From the IMG/VR virus record IMGVR_UViG_3300023184_000203, positions 1-47,901 of that record: a stretch of 47,901 bases of DNA; one strand, 5' to 3'. Positions 25,095 to 33,743 of the stretch are shown here, piece by piece. Numbering within the stretch: the first letter of the stretch is position 1; every line of letters starts with the position of its first letter. Origin of the DNA: a virus. The position numbers were made by a program, and so were the translations under genes. Below the pieces are notes generated by a model that saw only the letters and a list, made by a program, of their open reading frames with translations, had not been told where the DNA came from and ran no database searches.

Positions 25095-26990
25095 ATGGCA
25101 ACAGTAGTAAAAAACTTTAGAATTAAATCTGGTCTTATAGTTGAAGGAAGCTCAGCATCCGTTGGCGGATTTGACGTATTAACAAAAGCTCAAGCAGATC
25201 AAGACTATGTTGTTAGTCTTATTGGCGGAACAGCAACATCGGCAAACACAGCAAATACTGTTGTAAAGCGTGACGGCTCTGGCAACTTTGCCGCAGGCAC
25301 AATTACCGCAACATTTGTTGGTAATGTAACTGGTAACGTAACAGGTACTGTTTCAAGCCTTTCAAACCATACCACAGCAAATCTTGCAGAAGATTCAGCA
25401 AACAAATATTTTACAAACCAAAGAGCACTTGATGCAACATCTGCAGCATACGATGCATCAGGCGCAGCCGCAGCAGCACAATCAGCAGCAATCACTGCAG
25501 CAGGAACAGATGCAACTACTAAGGTAGCAGCAGAAGCAGCACTTAGAGTATCGGGCGACTCAGCCTCAGTATCAACTGCAGCATCAGATGCAACCACTAA
25601 GGTAGCAGCAGAAGCAGCACTCAGAGCATCTGGTGACTCAGCTTCGGTATCCACCGCAGCAGCAGACGCTACATCAAAAGTAGCAGCAGAAGCAGCACTT
25701 AGAGTATCAGGAGATTCAGCTTCAGTATCAACTGCAGCAGCAGATGCAACATCTAAGGCTAACGCAGCCCAGTCAGCAGCAGAAGCAACCGCAGCAACAG
25801 CACTTTCAAATCACGAATCAGACACAACAAATATTCATGGTATTGCAGATACTTCACTTCTAGCAACTACTGCAAACGTAGCAACTGCCAAGACAGAAGC
25901 TATTTCAGCAGCAGCAACAGCAGCTGGATCAGCAATTTCTGCAGCAATTTCAACAGAAGTTACAAACCGTAACGCAGCAATTACCTCTGCAGTAAATGGA
26001 GTTGTAGACGGTGCACCAGGACTTCTTGACACATTAAATGAATTAGCAGCAGCAATTAACGATGATTCTAATTACACAACAACTATTACAACAGCTCTTG
26101 CAACAAAGGCCCCACTGGCTTCAGCAGCATTAACTGGTACACCTACAGCACCTACTGCAGCAGCAAATACTGATACAACTCAGATTGCAACTACAGCATT
26201 TGCTAAGGCAGAAGCAGACGCAGCAGAAGCCGCAGCAGCCTCAGATGCAACCACTAAGGTAGCAGCAGAAGCAGCACTCAGAGCATCTGGTGACTCAGCT
26301 TCGGTATCCACCGCAGCAGCAGACGCTACATCAAAAGTAGCAGCAGAAGCAGCGCTCAGAGTATCAGGTGACTCAGCCTCAGTATCAACTGCAGCCTCAG
26401 ATGCGACCACAAAGGTAGCAGCAGAAGCAGCACTTAGAGTAGCAGCAGATACAGCAGCAATTGCAACTGCAGCAGCAGACGCAACCGCTAAGGTAGCAGC
26501 AGAAGCAGCACTCAGAGTAGCAGCAGATACAGCAGCAATTGCAACTGCAGCAGGAGATGCGACTACAAAGGCCAACGCAGCCCAGTCAGCAGCAGAAGCA
26601 ACAGCAGCAGCAGCCAACACAGCACAGCAAAATGGAACCACATCATTTACAGCAATTAATTACAACTCTGTTGCTAAGCAAGTTGCAGCAACAACTGGAA
26701 ATATTGTGACGGCAGCAGCAACAACAGCTATCTCATGGGTAGCAGCAGACTACAGAAGCGCTAAGCTTGTAGTAAAAGCAAAGAATGGTGTCCATACTCA
26801 GGTATCGGACCTAGTAGTTACGCTTGACACAGCAAACAACGTAGCAGTTTCTGAATATGGAATTACATATTCAAACGGAACAGAATTAGCAGCAGTAACT
26901 GCAGATTATTCTGGATCGGATGTAAGAATTAGAGTAACCCCAGCAAACAATAACACAGAAGTTATGGTTGTTGGAATACTAATTAAATAA
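25095..26990 (+). CDS. Long Ala-rich tail-fibre protein, 631 aa
   Basis: N-terminus VVKNFRIKSGLIVEGSSASVGGFDVLTKAQADQDYV is an attachment domain shared with 27061-27420. The middle (about 115-510) is a rod of repeats such as AAEAALRVSGDSASVSTAAADATSK, very rich in Ala and Ser, predicted as a trimeric coiled coil, interrupted by ITSAVNGVVDGAPGLLDTLNELAAAI and TGTPTAPTAAANTDTTQIATTAFAKAEA, which are standard fibre repeats. The C-terminal 100 residues are the paralogous end domain. A 113-bp stretch is repeated exactly inside (see repeat entry). Confidence 0.85.
   Translation: MATVVKNFRIKSGLIVEGSSASVGGFDVLTKAQADQDYVVSLIGGTATSANTANTVVKRDGSGNFAAGTITATFVGNVTGNVTGTVSSLSNHTTANLAEDSANKYFTNQRALDATSAAYDASGAAAAAQSAAITAAGTDATTKVAAEAALRVSGDSASVSTAASDATTKVAAEAALRASGDSASVSTAAADATSKVAAEAALRVSGDSASVSTAAADATSKANAAQSAAEATAATALSNHESDTTNIHGIADTSLLATTANVATAKTEAISAAATAAGSAISAAISTEVTNRNAAITSAVNGVVDGAPGLLDTLNELAAAINDDSNYTTTITTALATKAPLASAALTGTPTAPTAAANTDTTQIATTAFAKAEADAAEAAAASDATTKVAAEAALRASGDSASVSTAAADATSKVAAEAALRVSGDSASVSTAASDATTKVAAEAALRVAADTAAIATAAADATAKVAAEAALRVAADTAAIATAAGDATTKANAAQSAAEATAAAANTAQQNGTTSFTAINYNSVAKQVAATTGNIVTAAATTAISWVAADYRSAKLVVKAKNGVHTQVSDLVVTLDTANNVAVSEYGITYSNGTELAAVTADYSGSDVRIRVTPANNNTEVMVVGILIK
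25584..25696 (+). repeat. 113-bp exact direct repeat, copy 1
   Basis: Identical to 26241-26353, 657 bp (219 codons, in frame) apart within the long fibre gene. Encodes rod repeats. Recombination between copies would shorten or lengthen the fibre by 219 residues without frameshift. Confidence 0.85.
26241..26353 (+). repeat. 113-bp exact direct repeat, copy 2
   Basis: Second copy of the repeat at 25584-25696. Exact identity in a region where other repeats have drifted suggests recent duplication or gene conversion. Confidence 0.85.
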
Positions 26991-27007
26991 TTAAATAACA
27001 AGGTTAA

Positions 27008-27028
27008 GGGGTTCCTTTTAAAAACCCC
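27008..27028 (+). terminator. Hairpin between fibre genes, weak terminator
   Basis: GGGGTT/AACCCC with a 9-nt loop, no U-run after it. Could attenuate rather than end transcription. Confidence 0.35.
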
Positions 27029-27060
27029 ACCAAAAACAATTAGGGGATATGTGAACTTAA

Positions 27061-27420
27061 ATGGCAACAGTAAATAAAAATTTTAAAATAAAGAATGGAC
27101 TCAATGTCGCAGGAACTGCCACATTTGATTCCAGCGTTATATTAGGCGAGACACCCCTTAGATTTGATACAGTAACAAATAAGCTGCAGATCCAGTTAAA
27201 TGGAACCTGGCAGCCTATTGCTTTTACATCAGAAATACCAGATGCTACACAAGATATAAGTTTTATGGATATTGGGTTGTCAATTGACTATAACGGTCAA
27301 CCAACTTATATTGTCCAGGCAAATGGAGTCACACCATCAGGAACAAGTAAATTTGTAAATGGAGGATCTCCATCGGATACCTCATTTTCAATGGTATTTG
27401 ATTCTGGTGCTTTAGCTTAA
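27061..27420 (+). CDS. Short tail-fibre protein, 119 aa
   Basis: VNKNFKIKNGLNVAGTATFDSSVILGETPLRFDTVTNKLQIQLNGTW in parts: the same N-terminal attachment domain as the 631-aa fibre, with no rod. C-terminal YNGQPTYIVQANGVTPSG ... FSMVFDSGALA. Perhaps a fibre stub or adaptor derived by duplication. No good Shine-Dalgarno; GGGGATATG lies 11 nt away. Confidence 0.7.
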   Translation: MATVNKNFKIKNGLNVAGTATFDSSVILGETPLRFDTVTNKLQIQLNGTWQPIAFTSEIPDATQDISFMDIGLSIDYNGQPTYIVQANGVTPSGTSKFVNGGSPSDTSFSMVFDSGALA

Positions 27421-27430
27421 AGCAATAAAG

Positions 27431-27439
27431 TGGTATAAT
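27431..27439 (+). promoter_or_regulatory. Extended -10 before the 996-aa fibre gene
   Basis: TGGTATAAT, 24 nt before the ATG at 27463, with AAAGGGG as ribosome site. No clear -35. Confidence 0.45.
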
Positions 27440-27462
27440 AAAAAATATAAAGGGGTAATAAT

Positions 27463-30453
27463 ATGTCAACAGTAAGAATTCAGTTAAGAAGAGGCCTAGC
27501 CTCTGAATGGACAAGCGTCAATCCGACACTTGCAGCAGGCGAAGTTGGTGTCGAATCCGATACTAACACATTAAAATTTGGTGACGGAACCACAGCATGG
27601 AACAGCTTAAATTATGCTCTTTCCAATACAGTTGATGATTACCAGCCCATTAGCGAAAAAGGTAATGCTGGAGGATACGCTTCTTTAGATGGTAGCGGCT
27701 TTGTTCCAGTAGCACAACTCCCACCAACAGTAAAAATAACAGTTAATGCGGTTGCTAATCAAGCAGCCAGACTAGCTCTTTCTGTTCAAGCAGGAGATAT
27801 TGCAATTCAATCAGATAATGGCACTACTTATGTTTTGTCAGCAACACCAGCAACTACAGACGGTAACTGGAAAGAAATTTCAGCAACAGCTGCAATTTCT
27901 GCAGCAATTGCTACACACGAAGCAGACACAACCTCTGTACACGGTATTGCAAATACCGCCCTACTGGCAACTACTGCAAACGTAGCAACAGCTAAGGGTG
28001 AAGCAGAAGCAACCGCAGCATCAGCTCTTTCAGCACACGAAGCAGACACAACCTCTGTACACGGTATTGCAAATACCACTCTCCTAGCAACTACTGCAAA
28101 CGTAGCAACCGCTAAGTCAGAAGCAATTTCAGCAGCAGCAACAGCAGCAGCATCAGCTTTGACAGCACACGAAGCAGACACAACCTCTGTACACGGTATT
28201 GGAAATACCGCCCTACTGGCAACTACTGCAAACGTAGCAACAGCTAAGGGTGAAGCAGAAGCAACCGCAGCATCAGCTCTTTCAGCACACGAAGCAGACA
28301 CAACAAGCATTCACGGAATCACTGATACTTCAGTACTTGTTACTTTTAATGGAAGCCAAACATTAACAGCAAAAACATTAACTTCTCCAACAATGACTGG
28401 AACTCCAGTAGCACCAACAGCAGCCGCTGGCACAGACACAACTCAAATTGCAACAACAGCATTTGTTCAAGATGCAATTGAGATAGTAGTTGGAGCGGCC
28501 CCAGGTGCTCTAGACACACTTGCTGAAATTGCTACATCTTTAAACAATAATGCTGATTTATCAGGATCACTTACTACATCTATTTCAAATAAAGTAGCAA
28601 AAACAGGCGATACAATGTCGGGTGTTCTAAATATGGGAACAAACAAAATTACATCTCTTGCAAATCCAACAGTAGATCCAGATGCTGCAAATAAATATTA
28701 TGTAGACGCTAGAGTATTTGATGGAGTTTCGGTTCATCAAGGATACACAACAAATGTTCATGGAATTACAGATACTTCAGCACTTGCATACACAGCAGAT
28801 GTAAACACATCGCTTGCAGCAAAAGCACCACTTGCTTCACCAACCTTCACTGGAACAGTTTCTGGTATTACAAAAACAATGGTTGGACTAGGATCGGTTG
28901 ATAATACAGCAGATACAGCAAAGCCAGTGTCAACAGCTACTCAAACACAGCTTGATCTTAAGCTTACTTCAGAAACTGCAGCATCAACTTATGCTCCACT
29001 TGCCTCACCAGTACTTACTGGAAATCCAGTAGCACCAACAGCAGCAGCAAACACTAATTCAACTCAAATTGCAACCACAGCATTTGCTAAAGCAAAAGCT
29101 GACGCAGCTCAGGCAGCAGCCGAAAGCACAGCATCAGCAGATGCAACCGCTAAGGTAGCAACAGAAGCAGGACTTAGAGTATCAGGTGACTCAGCTTCCG
29201 TAGCAACCGCAGCAGCAGATGCAACCGCTAAGGTAGCCACCGCAGCAACTAACGCAGCAGCAATTTATGCACCACTTGCTTCACCAACCTTCACTGGAAC
29301 AGTAACTCTTCCAGCGGGAACAATTACAACAGGAATGATTCTTGATGGAACCGTATCATCTTCAGATATTGCAAGCGATGCAGTTACTACAGCAAAAATT
29401 CTAGATGCCAATGTTACTACAGCAAAAATTAATGATTCAGCAGTAACTTCAGGCAAAATTGCAGCAAGTGCAGTTACAGAAGGTAAATTAGCTGATGGAG
29501 CAGTAACTTCAGGCAAAATTGCAGATGGAACTATAGTAGATACTGATGTTTCTTCAATTGCAGCAATTGCTCAGTCTAAAATTTCAGGTCTTTCAGCAAG
29601 TTTTGGATTAAAGGCTGATCTTGCTTCCCCAACATTTACTGGAACAGTTTCTGGTATTACAAAAACAATGGTTGGACTAGGATCCGTTGATAATACAGCA
29701 GATACAGCAAAACCAGTTTCAACAGCTACTCAAACAGCTCTTGATCTTAAGCTTACTTCAGCAACTGCAGAATCAACTTATGCTCCACTTGCCTCACCAG
29801 CACTTACTGGTGTTCCAACTGCTCCAACAGCAGCAGTAGCAACTAATACAACACAGGTAGCAACAACTGCTTATGTTCGTGGAGAAGTTGCAGCACTTGT
29901 TAATAGTGCAGCAGGAACTCTTGATACCCTCGGTGAGATTGCAACAGCTCTTGGAAATGATGCAAATCTATCTACAACGCTCACAAGTGCAATTGCACTA
30001 AAGGCACCACTAGCCTCACCAACATTTACTGGAACAAATACTGTAGCAAATATCACAGTATCTGGAACATCAAATATGTCAGCAAATGGTGTGCAGTTCT
30101 CAGATGGAACACAAACAAAAATTGCGGTACCATCATTAACTACTACAACAACTACAGTTTCAGCAGCATATAACCTATCAACAGTTGGTTTAACTTTAAG
30201 AGATCAATTAATTAATATAGCTGGAGCATATGCAATAACAATTCCAACTAATGCTACAACAGCTTTCCCAATAGGAACTTCAATTTCCTTCTGGCAATCA
30301 TCAGGTGCTGGCGGAGCATCATTTGTAGCAGCAGATGGAACAGTATCCGTTTATGCAACACCAGGCGCAACATTAAGAGCGTTATACTCATCAGCAACTA
30401 TTACTAAAGTGGGCACAAATGCCTGGATAGTCGCTGGAGACTTGAAAGCATAA
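27463..30453 (+). CDS. Major long tail-fibre protein, 996 aa
   Basis: N-terminal VRIQLRRGLASEWTSVNPTLAAGEVGVE then TNTLKFGDGTTAWNSL is the tropism-determinant/fibre head domain seen in many phages. The rod has four HEADTTSVHGI..T.LLATTANVATAK repeats (about 150-290), several APLASPTFTGT phage-fibre repeats, two GAPGALDTLAEIATSLNN-type modules, and a ladder of VTSGKIA/VTEGKLADGA repeats near 625-700. The C-terminus (SLTTTTTTVSAAYNLSTVGLTLRDQLINIAGAYAITIP in parts) is a small globular tip. Repeated DNA makes it prone to length change. Confidence 0.85.
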   Translation: MSTVRIQLRRGLASEWTSVNPTLAAGEVGVESDTNTLKFGDGTTAWNSLNYALSNTVDDYQPISEKGNAGGYASLDGSGFVPVAQLPPTVKITVNAVANQAARLALSVQAGDIAIQSDNGTTYVLSATPATTDGNWKEISATAAISAAIATHEADTTSVHGIANTALLATTANVATAKGEAEATAASALSAHEADTTSVHGIANTTLLATTANVATAKSEAISAAATAAASALTAHEADTTSVHGIGNTALLATTANVATAKGEAEATAASALSAHEADTTSIHGITDTSVLVTFNGSQTLTAKTLTSPTMTGTPVAPTAAAGTDTTQIATTAFVQDAIEIVVGAAPGALDTLAEIATSLNNNADLSGSLTTSISNKVAKTGDTMSGVLNMGTNKITSLANPTVDPDAANKYYVDARVFDGVSVHQGYTTNVHGITDTSALAYTADVNTSLAAKAPLASPTFTGTVSGITKTMVGLGSVDNTADTAKPVSTATQTQLDLKLTSETAASTYAPLASPVLTGNPVAPTAAANTNSTQIATTAFAKAKADAAQAAAESTASADATAKVATEAGLRVSGDSASVATAAADATAKVATAATNAAAIYAPLASPTFTGTVTLPAGTITTGMILDGTVSSSDIASDAVTTAKILDANVTTAKINDSAVTSGKIAASAVTEGKLADGAVTSGKIADGTIVDTDVSSIAAIAQSKISGLSASFGLKADLASPTFTGTVSGITKTMVGLGSVDNTADTAKPVSTATQTALDLKLTSATAESTYAPLASPALTGVPTAPTAAVATNTTQVATTAYVRGEVAALVNSAAGTLDTLGEIATALGNDANLSTTLTSAIALKAPLASPTFTGTNTVANITVSGTSNMSANGVQFSDGTQTKIAVPSLTTTTTTVSAAYNLSTVGLTLRDQLINIAGAYAITIPTNATTAFPIGTSISFWQSSGAGGASFVAADGTVSVYATPGATLRALYSSATITKVGTNAWIVAGDLKA

Positions 30454-30465
30454 AGGAGAAATAAT

Positions 30466-31899
30466 ATGAAAAATATTGGAGTTAATTCATCCGCACAAGA
30501 TAACTTTACTGGCCCAAATGCGCCAGTCTCGTTAACTGCCACAAACACGCCCTCTGGTAGAAGTTACAACGATGGTCGCATAGACCTTAGTTGGTCGGCT
30601 TCAACAGGAGCTAATATCCCAACGGGTTACTATGTAATATATAACGGATCAACAATTGCAACGGTTGCTTATCCAACAACAAGCTATAGCGTAACTGGTT
30701 TGTCATCAAACACATCATACAGCTACACAGTAAAAGCTTACGATGCCTACAACACAAGCGTTGATTCCCCTTCAGCATCTGTAACTGCTACAACAGTACC
30801 AGCTACAATGTCGGCGCCAAGTGCAACAGCAGGTGTAGACTCGGATAGCGTATCGTTTACAGCGCCAGCCACGGGTGGATCTGCAATTACTACATATAGA
30901 TGGACATCTTCAGATGGTAAAACTGGAACAACTGCTTCATCACCATTTTCAGTTGTTCAAGAAGCAAATACCGCTCAAACTTATCAAATAAGAGCAGAAA
31001 ATGCTAATGGTTCTGGAGTTTATTCTGGTAACTCTAATTCAGTTACTACACTGCCACCAGGGTTCTTTGGCCCACCATCTTTCTTTTCCCCACCAGGGTT
31101 CTTTGCCCCACCAGGGTTCTTTTCCCCACCAGGGTTCTTTGCCCCACCATCGTTCTTTTCCCCACCAGGGTTCTTTTCCCCACCAGGGTTCTTTTCCCCA
31201 CCATCGTTCTTTTCCCCACCAGGGTTCTTTTCCCCACCAGGGTTCTTTTCCCCACCAGGGTTCTTTGCCCCACCAGGGTTCTTTTCCCCACCAGGGTTCT
31301 TTGCCCCACCAGGGTTCTTTTCCCCACCAGGGTTCTTCGGACCTCCTAGTTTTGCAAAATCAGTCGGAGTTAATACTTTAGTGAGAACACCATCAGGATT
31401 AGTTTCAGCTGGACAACTTGAAATTGGAGACGAAATAATTGGTTTAAATATACCAGGAATTCCAGACAATTACTGGCTGTTAGACGACGGTAGTATGGGA
31501 TCGTATTCAGATTATGTTATAACTCAAGAGCAGATTGATAATGCAACAGAAACAGTTACAACTGTAGTTGGTAAAAGACTACATGAAAATATTGGAGCAG
31601 TTGCTGTAAATGGAGACATTTACACATTAAATCACTTTATTCTTGCTAAAAGAGATAATGAAATTAAATCAATAAACGTAAGATTTTTATTAAATACTGA
31701 TTTCATTTATAATCATCAAACACAAGATTTTGTACCTGTTGAAGCATATGAAAAAAATGAAGAAATTACAATTCAATCTTATTCTATAAACACAGAACCA
31801 TTTGACTTTTACTTTACAGAAAATGGTTTAACATTTGATATGCAGGCATTGGCTGAAGACCTCTCTGGTCTAAGCAGCGATACACCAACCCAACCTTAA
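30466..31899 (+). CDS. Tail protein with FN3-like domains, PPG hexapeptide repeats and Hint-like C-terminus, 477 aa
   Basis: Three parts. Residues about 15-196: two FN3/Ig-like beta domains (VSLTATNTPSG ... LSWSASTGANIPTGYYVIYNG; SAPSATAGVDSDSVSFTAPATGG). Residues 199-294: sixteen tandem hexapeptides [GS]FF[SAG]PP, thirteen starting with Gly, giving repeated Pro-Pro-Gly. Residues about 297-477: a domain resembling Hint (hedgehog/intein) modules, with SVGVNTLVRTPSGLVSAGQL then EIGDEIIG as block A (Ser at the usual Cys position), YTLNHFILA as the His block, and IQSYSINTEPFDFYFTENGLTF near the end; no terminal Asn, so classic splicing is unlikely. It ends the fibre operon and directly precedes the oxygenase cluster. 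The PPG repeats are good candidate substrates of prolyl hydroxylases (inference). Confidence 0.75.
   Translation: MKNIGVNSSAQDNFTGPNAPVSLTATNTPSGRSYNDGRIDLSWSASTGANIPTGYYVIYNGSTIATVAYPTTSYSVTGLSSNTSYSYTVKAYDAYNTSVDSPSASVTATTVPATMSAPSATAGVDSDSVSFTAPATGGSAITTYRWTSSDGKTGTTASSPFSVVQEANTAQTYQIRAENANGSGVYSGNSNSVTTLPPGFFGPPSFFSPPGFFAPPGFFSPPGFFAPPSFFSPPGFFSPPGFFSPPSFFSPPGFFSPPGFFSPPGFFAPPGFFSPPGFFAPPGFFSPPGFFGPPSFAKSVGVNTLVRTPSGLVSAGQLEIGDEIIGLNIPGIPDNYWLLDDGSMGSYSDYVITQEQIDNATETVTTVVGKRLHENIGAVAVNGDIYTLNHFILAKRDNEIKSINVRFLLNTDFIYNHQTQDFVPVEAYEKNEEITIQSYSINTEPFDFYFTENGLTFDMQALAEDLSGLSSDTPTQP
31060..31347 (+). repeat. Sixteen 18-bp tandem repeats encoding [GS]FF[SAG]PP
   Basis: Unit close to GGGTTCTTTTCCCCACCA. 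Variants replace GGG by TCG or TCT (Ser) at repeats 2, 6 and 9, and change the fourth codon between TCC, GCC, GGC and GGA. Copy number could change by slippage in 6-residue steps without frameshift. Confidence 0.95.
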
Positions 31900-31905
31900 T
31901 ATCTA

Positions 31906-32454
31906 GTGAAGTTTAAAGTAGGAGATGACGGTACGGAGATAGAAAAATCTATCTCCTACCAGTCTTTTCCAGATGAATTGTATAAAGAAGGAATATGGGG
32001 ACATTTTGCTTTTGTTAATAATAGAGAGCACGGCGTAAGAGTAATTTGTTCTGCATACAATACTGATAGGTATTCTCCAGGCACAGTAGTTGTATCTAAT
32101 AAAGTTTTTAACGAATTTCCAATAGCACAAAGTGCCTGGAATATAAATAATCAAATAAGTAGAATGTATGTAGACCCATTTTATAGAAGCAAAAAAGTTG
32201 CAACATATAGTGTTATTACAAATGACATGCTGGCAAAAAAACTTGGATATGAAATATGGTCTTCTATTTATAGCGAAAAGGGTGGCACAGTAGCAGGAGA
32301 CCAGCTTTATAATAAAATATATAATTTGGGGTTTGAGGACAAAAAAATGGAAATAAACTTTAATGATATTTTTGAATTTAGAAATTTTTCATTTCCAGTA
32401 AACTACATAGATAAGAGGATAGTTTATGTTGAACCAGACATACAGCCAGACTAA
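31906..32454 (+). CDS. GNAT-like acyltransferase fold protein, 182 aa, GTG start
   Basis: The centre reads ISRMYVDPFYRSKKVATYSV then MLAKKLGYEIWSSIYSEKGG, which fits motif A of GNAT N-acetyltransferases (strand, V-x-P-x-x-R-x-x-x-x-A loop, helix), where acetyl-CoA would bind. The classic Gly of the loop (RGKGIG) is Ser-Lys-Lys-Val-Ala here, so activity is uncertain. N-terminal half is a beta-rich sheet. Overlaps the next gene by 29 nt. Substrate unknown; the context suggests protein or fibre modification. Confidence 0.5.
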   Translation: MKFKVGDDGTEIEKSISYQSFPDELYKEGIWGHFAFVNNREHGVRVICSAYNTDRYSPGTVVVSNKVFNEFPIAQSAWNINNQISRMYVDPFYRSKKVATYSVITNDMLAKKLGYEIWSSIYSEKGGTVAGDQLYNKIYNLGFEDKKMEINFNDIFEFRNFSFPVNYIDKRIVYVEPDIQPD

Positions 32455-33004
32455 GTTTTTTAAAAAAACAATAGATATAAATTTTGATATTAATAATTTA
32501 AAAGAAATGTCTTTTAAAAAAGATGATCTCTACTATACAAACAATGGAGACCTAGAGTTAAAAAATGAAATTATTATAAATAGCAAAAACATTTTTTCTG
32601 TTTATACAAATGGCTCATATGATTTATATACATCAATTTCAGAAGGATTAAAAGAAGCTTGTAATTTATATGATATAAATATAAATAAACAAAAATATAT
32701 GATTTATGGCAAAATTTCAAAATATGGGCCATCTACAAATAAATTATGGTATGATTTTCCAGGAATTAATATACCATACTTGCATGGAATATATTTTCCA
32801 GTTGAAGCGGAATATCAAGTATTCTTTATGAATAATAATAATAAAAAAGAAGAACTATTCCATAAAAATACATTATTTATTAATAAACCAACGGATATTA
32901 TAAATATTAAAACAGACAAGGATCAAGATGTTATTGAGTTTTATATCGTCCCTCTTGATGCTTTAAAGCATAATGAGCCAGGCGTGTGGGTTCCAATTAA
33001 TTAA
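32426..33004 (+). CDS. Hypothetical protein, possibly cupin-like, 192 aa
   Basis: Not recognised. Lys/Asn/Ile-rich, very AT-rich. The C-terminal part (GKISKYGPSTNKLWYDFPG, LHGIYFPVEAEYQVFFMNN, HKNTLFINKPTDIINIKTD, DVIEFYIVPLD) reads as a double-stranded beta helix, like the oxygenases next door, but no H-x-D motif is visible. It may be a structural relative of the oxygenases without iron. Upstream of the first complete oxygenase of this cluster. Confidence 0.55.
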   Translation: MLNQTYSQTKFFKKTIDINFDINNLKEMSFKKDDLYYTNNGDLELKNEIIINSKNIFSVYTNGSYDLYTSISEGLKEACNLYDININKQKYMIYGKISKYGPSTNKLWYDFPGINIPYLHGIYFPVEAEYQVFFMNNNNKKEELFHKNTLFINKPTDIINIKTDKDQDVIEFYIVPLDALKHNEPGVWVPIN

Positions 33005-33044
33005 AATAAATGATATACTACAATAGACAAAGAAAAGAGAAATT

Positions 33045-33743
33045 ATGTTAGAAAATGCAGAATACCTAGCAACTGGTATAGTTGTGTATAGAAATGTTTT
33101 CAATACAGATAAAGCCTATATTCAAAGACTAGAAGATACGTTAGGGTCTAAAGAAAATACAAAGTACAGCTGGAAGCCAGGATATACAGGGTATGGTTCA
33201 AAAAATCTAAATTACAGAGACTGTGTAGATTTTAAGATTAAGCATAATGCAGATGGATCCCTTTCGGCACACATGGACAATATTAGCAAAGAAGATCAAG
33301 ACGGTACGGATAAAGAATTGGTTAGAATTTGGGAAGACGCATATTATGCACAACTTCCAGCGGTAGATGATTATAGAGCAATGTTTAATCTTGCCCCACT
33401 TGAATATTGGGAATCTTTTAATTTTATTAAGTACGGGCCAGGCCAACATTTTCAAATTCATTCAGATCATGGATATTCCTATACATGTGTATTATCATTA
33501 GTGGGTTATTTAAATGATGACTACGAAGGCGGAGAACTTCATTTTGATAAGTTAGGCTTAACCATTAAACCAAAAGCAGGGGATCTTTATTTATTCCCAT
33601 CATCATATGTGTATTCACATGCAGCCATGCCAGTTACATCAGGAACAAAGTATTCAGTTGTAACAATGCTTGATTATTTAGAAACAGCGCATACCCCAGA
33701 TTATAGAAATCTAGAGGCAAAATATTCAAAGAGCTTGTTGTAA
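33045..33743 (+). CDS. 2-oxoglutarate/Fe(II) oxygenase, prolyl-4-hydroxylase type, 232 aa
   Basis: P4H-like enzyme: H139-S-D141 (FQIHSDHG), distal H192 (YSHAAMPV) and K202 (GTKYSVV) as the 2-oxoglutarate-binding base. Core strands LVGYLNDDYEGGELHF and IKPKAGDLYLFPS are very typical. Lys rather than Arg at the end fits several P4H-type enzymes. Preceded by a short gap with AAGAGA as ribosome site and TACAAT/TATACT -10-like sequences, so it may have its own promoter. First of five complete oxygenases in 33-38 kb. Confidence 0.9.
   Translation: MLENAEYLATGIVVYRNVFNTDKAYIQRLEDTLGSKENTKYSWKPGYTGYGSKNLNYRDCVDFKIKHNADGSLSAHMDNISKEDQDGTDKELVRIWEDAYYAQLPAVDDYRAMFNLAPLEYWESFNFIKYGPGQHFQIHSDHGYSYTCVLSLVGYLNDDYEGGELHFDKLGLTIKPKAGDLYLFPSSYVYSHAAMPVTSGTKYSVVTMLDYLETAHTPDYRNLEAKYSKSLL

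Noticed and set aside
25205-26641. Leftward Ala/Val-rich reading frames opposite the long fibre gene
   Set aside because: Caused by GCA/GCT-rich repeats read in antisense; no start signals and strong coding signal on the plus strand.
31060-31347. Regular repeats that might suggest a CRISPR array
   Set aside because: 18-bp units are contiguous with no spacers and encode an in-frame protein repeat.
31020-31469. Long leftward reading frame with GGEKNPGGAK-type repeats opposite the PPG repeats
   Set aside because: It is the antisense shadow of the 18-bp repeat array; it has no promoter, ribosome site or partner genes on that strand.
30466-31899. A functional intein in the tail protein
   Set aside because: There is no C-terminal extein after the domain, no terminal Asn and no +1 nucleophile, so protein splicing cannot be supported; only a Hint-like fold is suggested.
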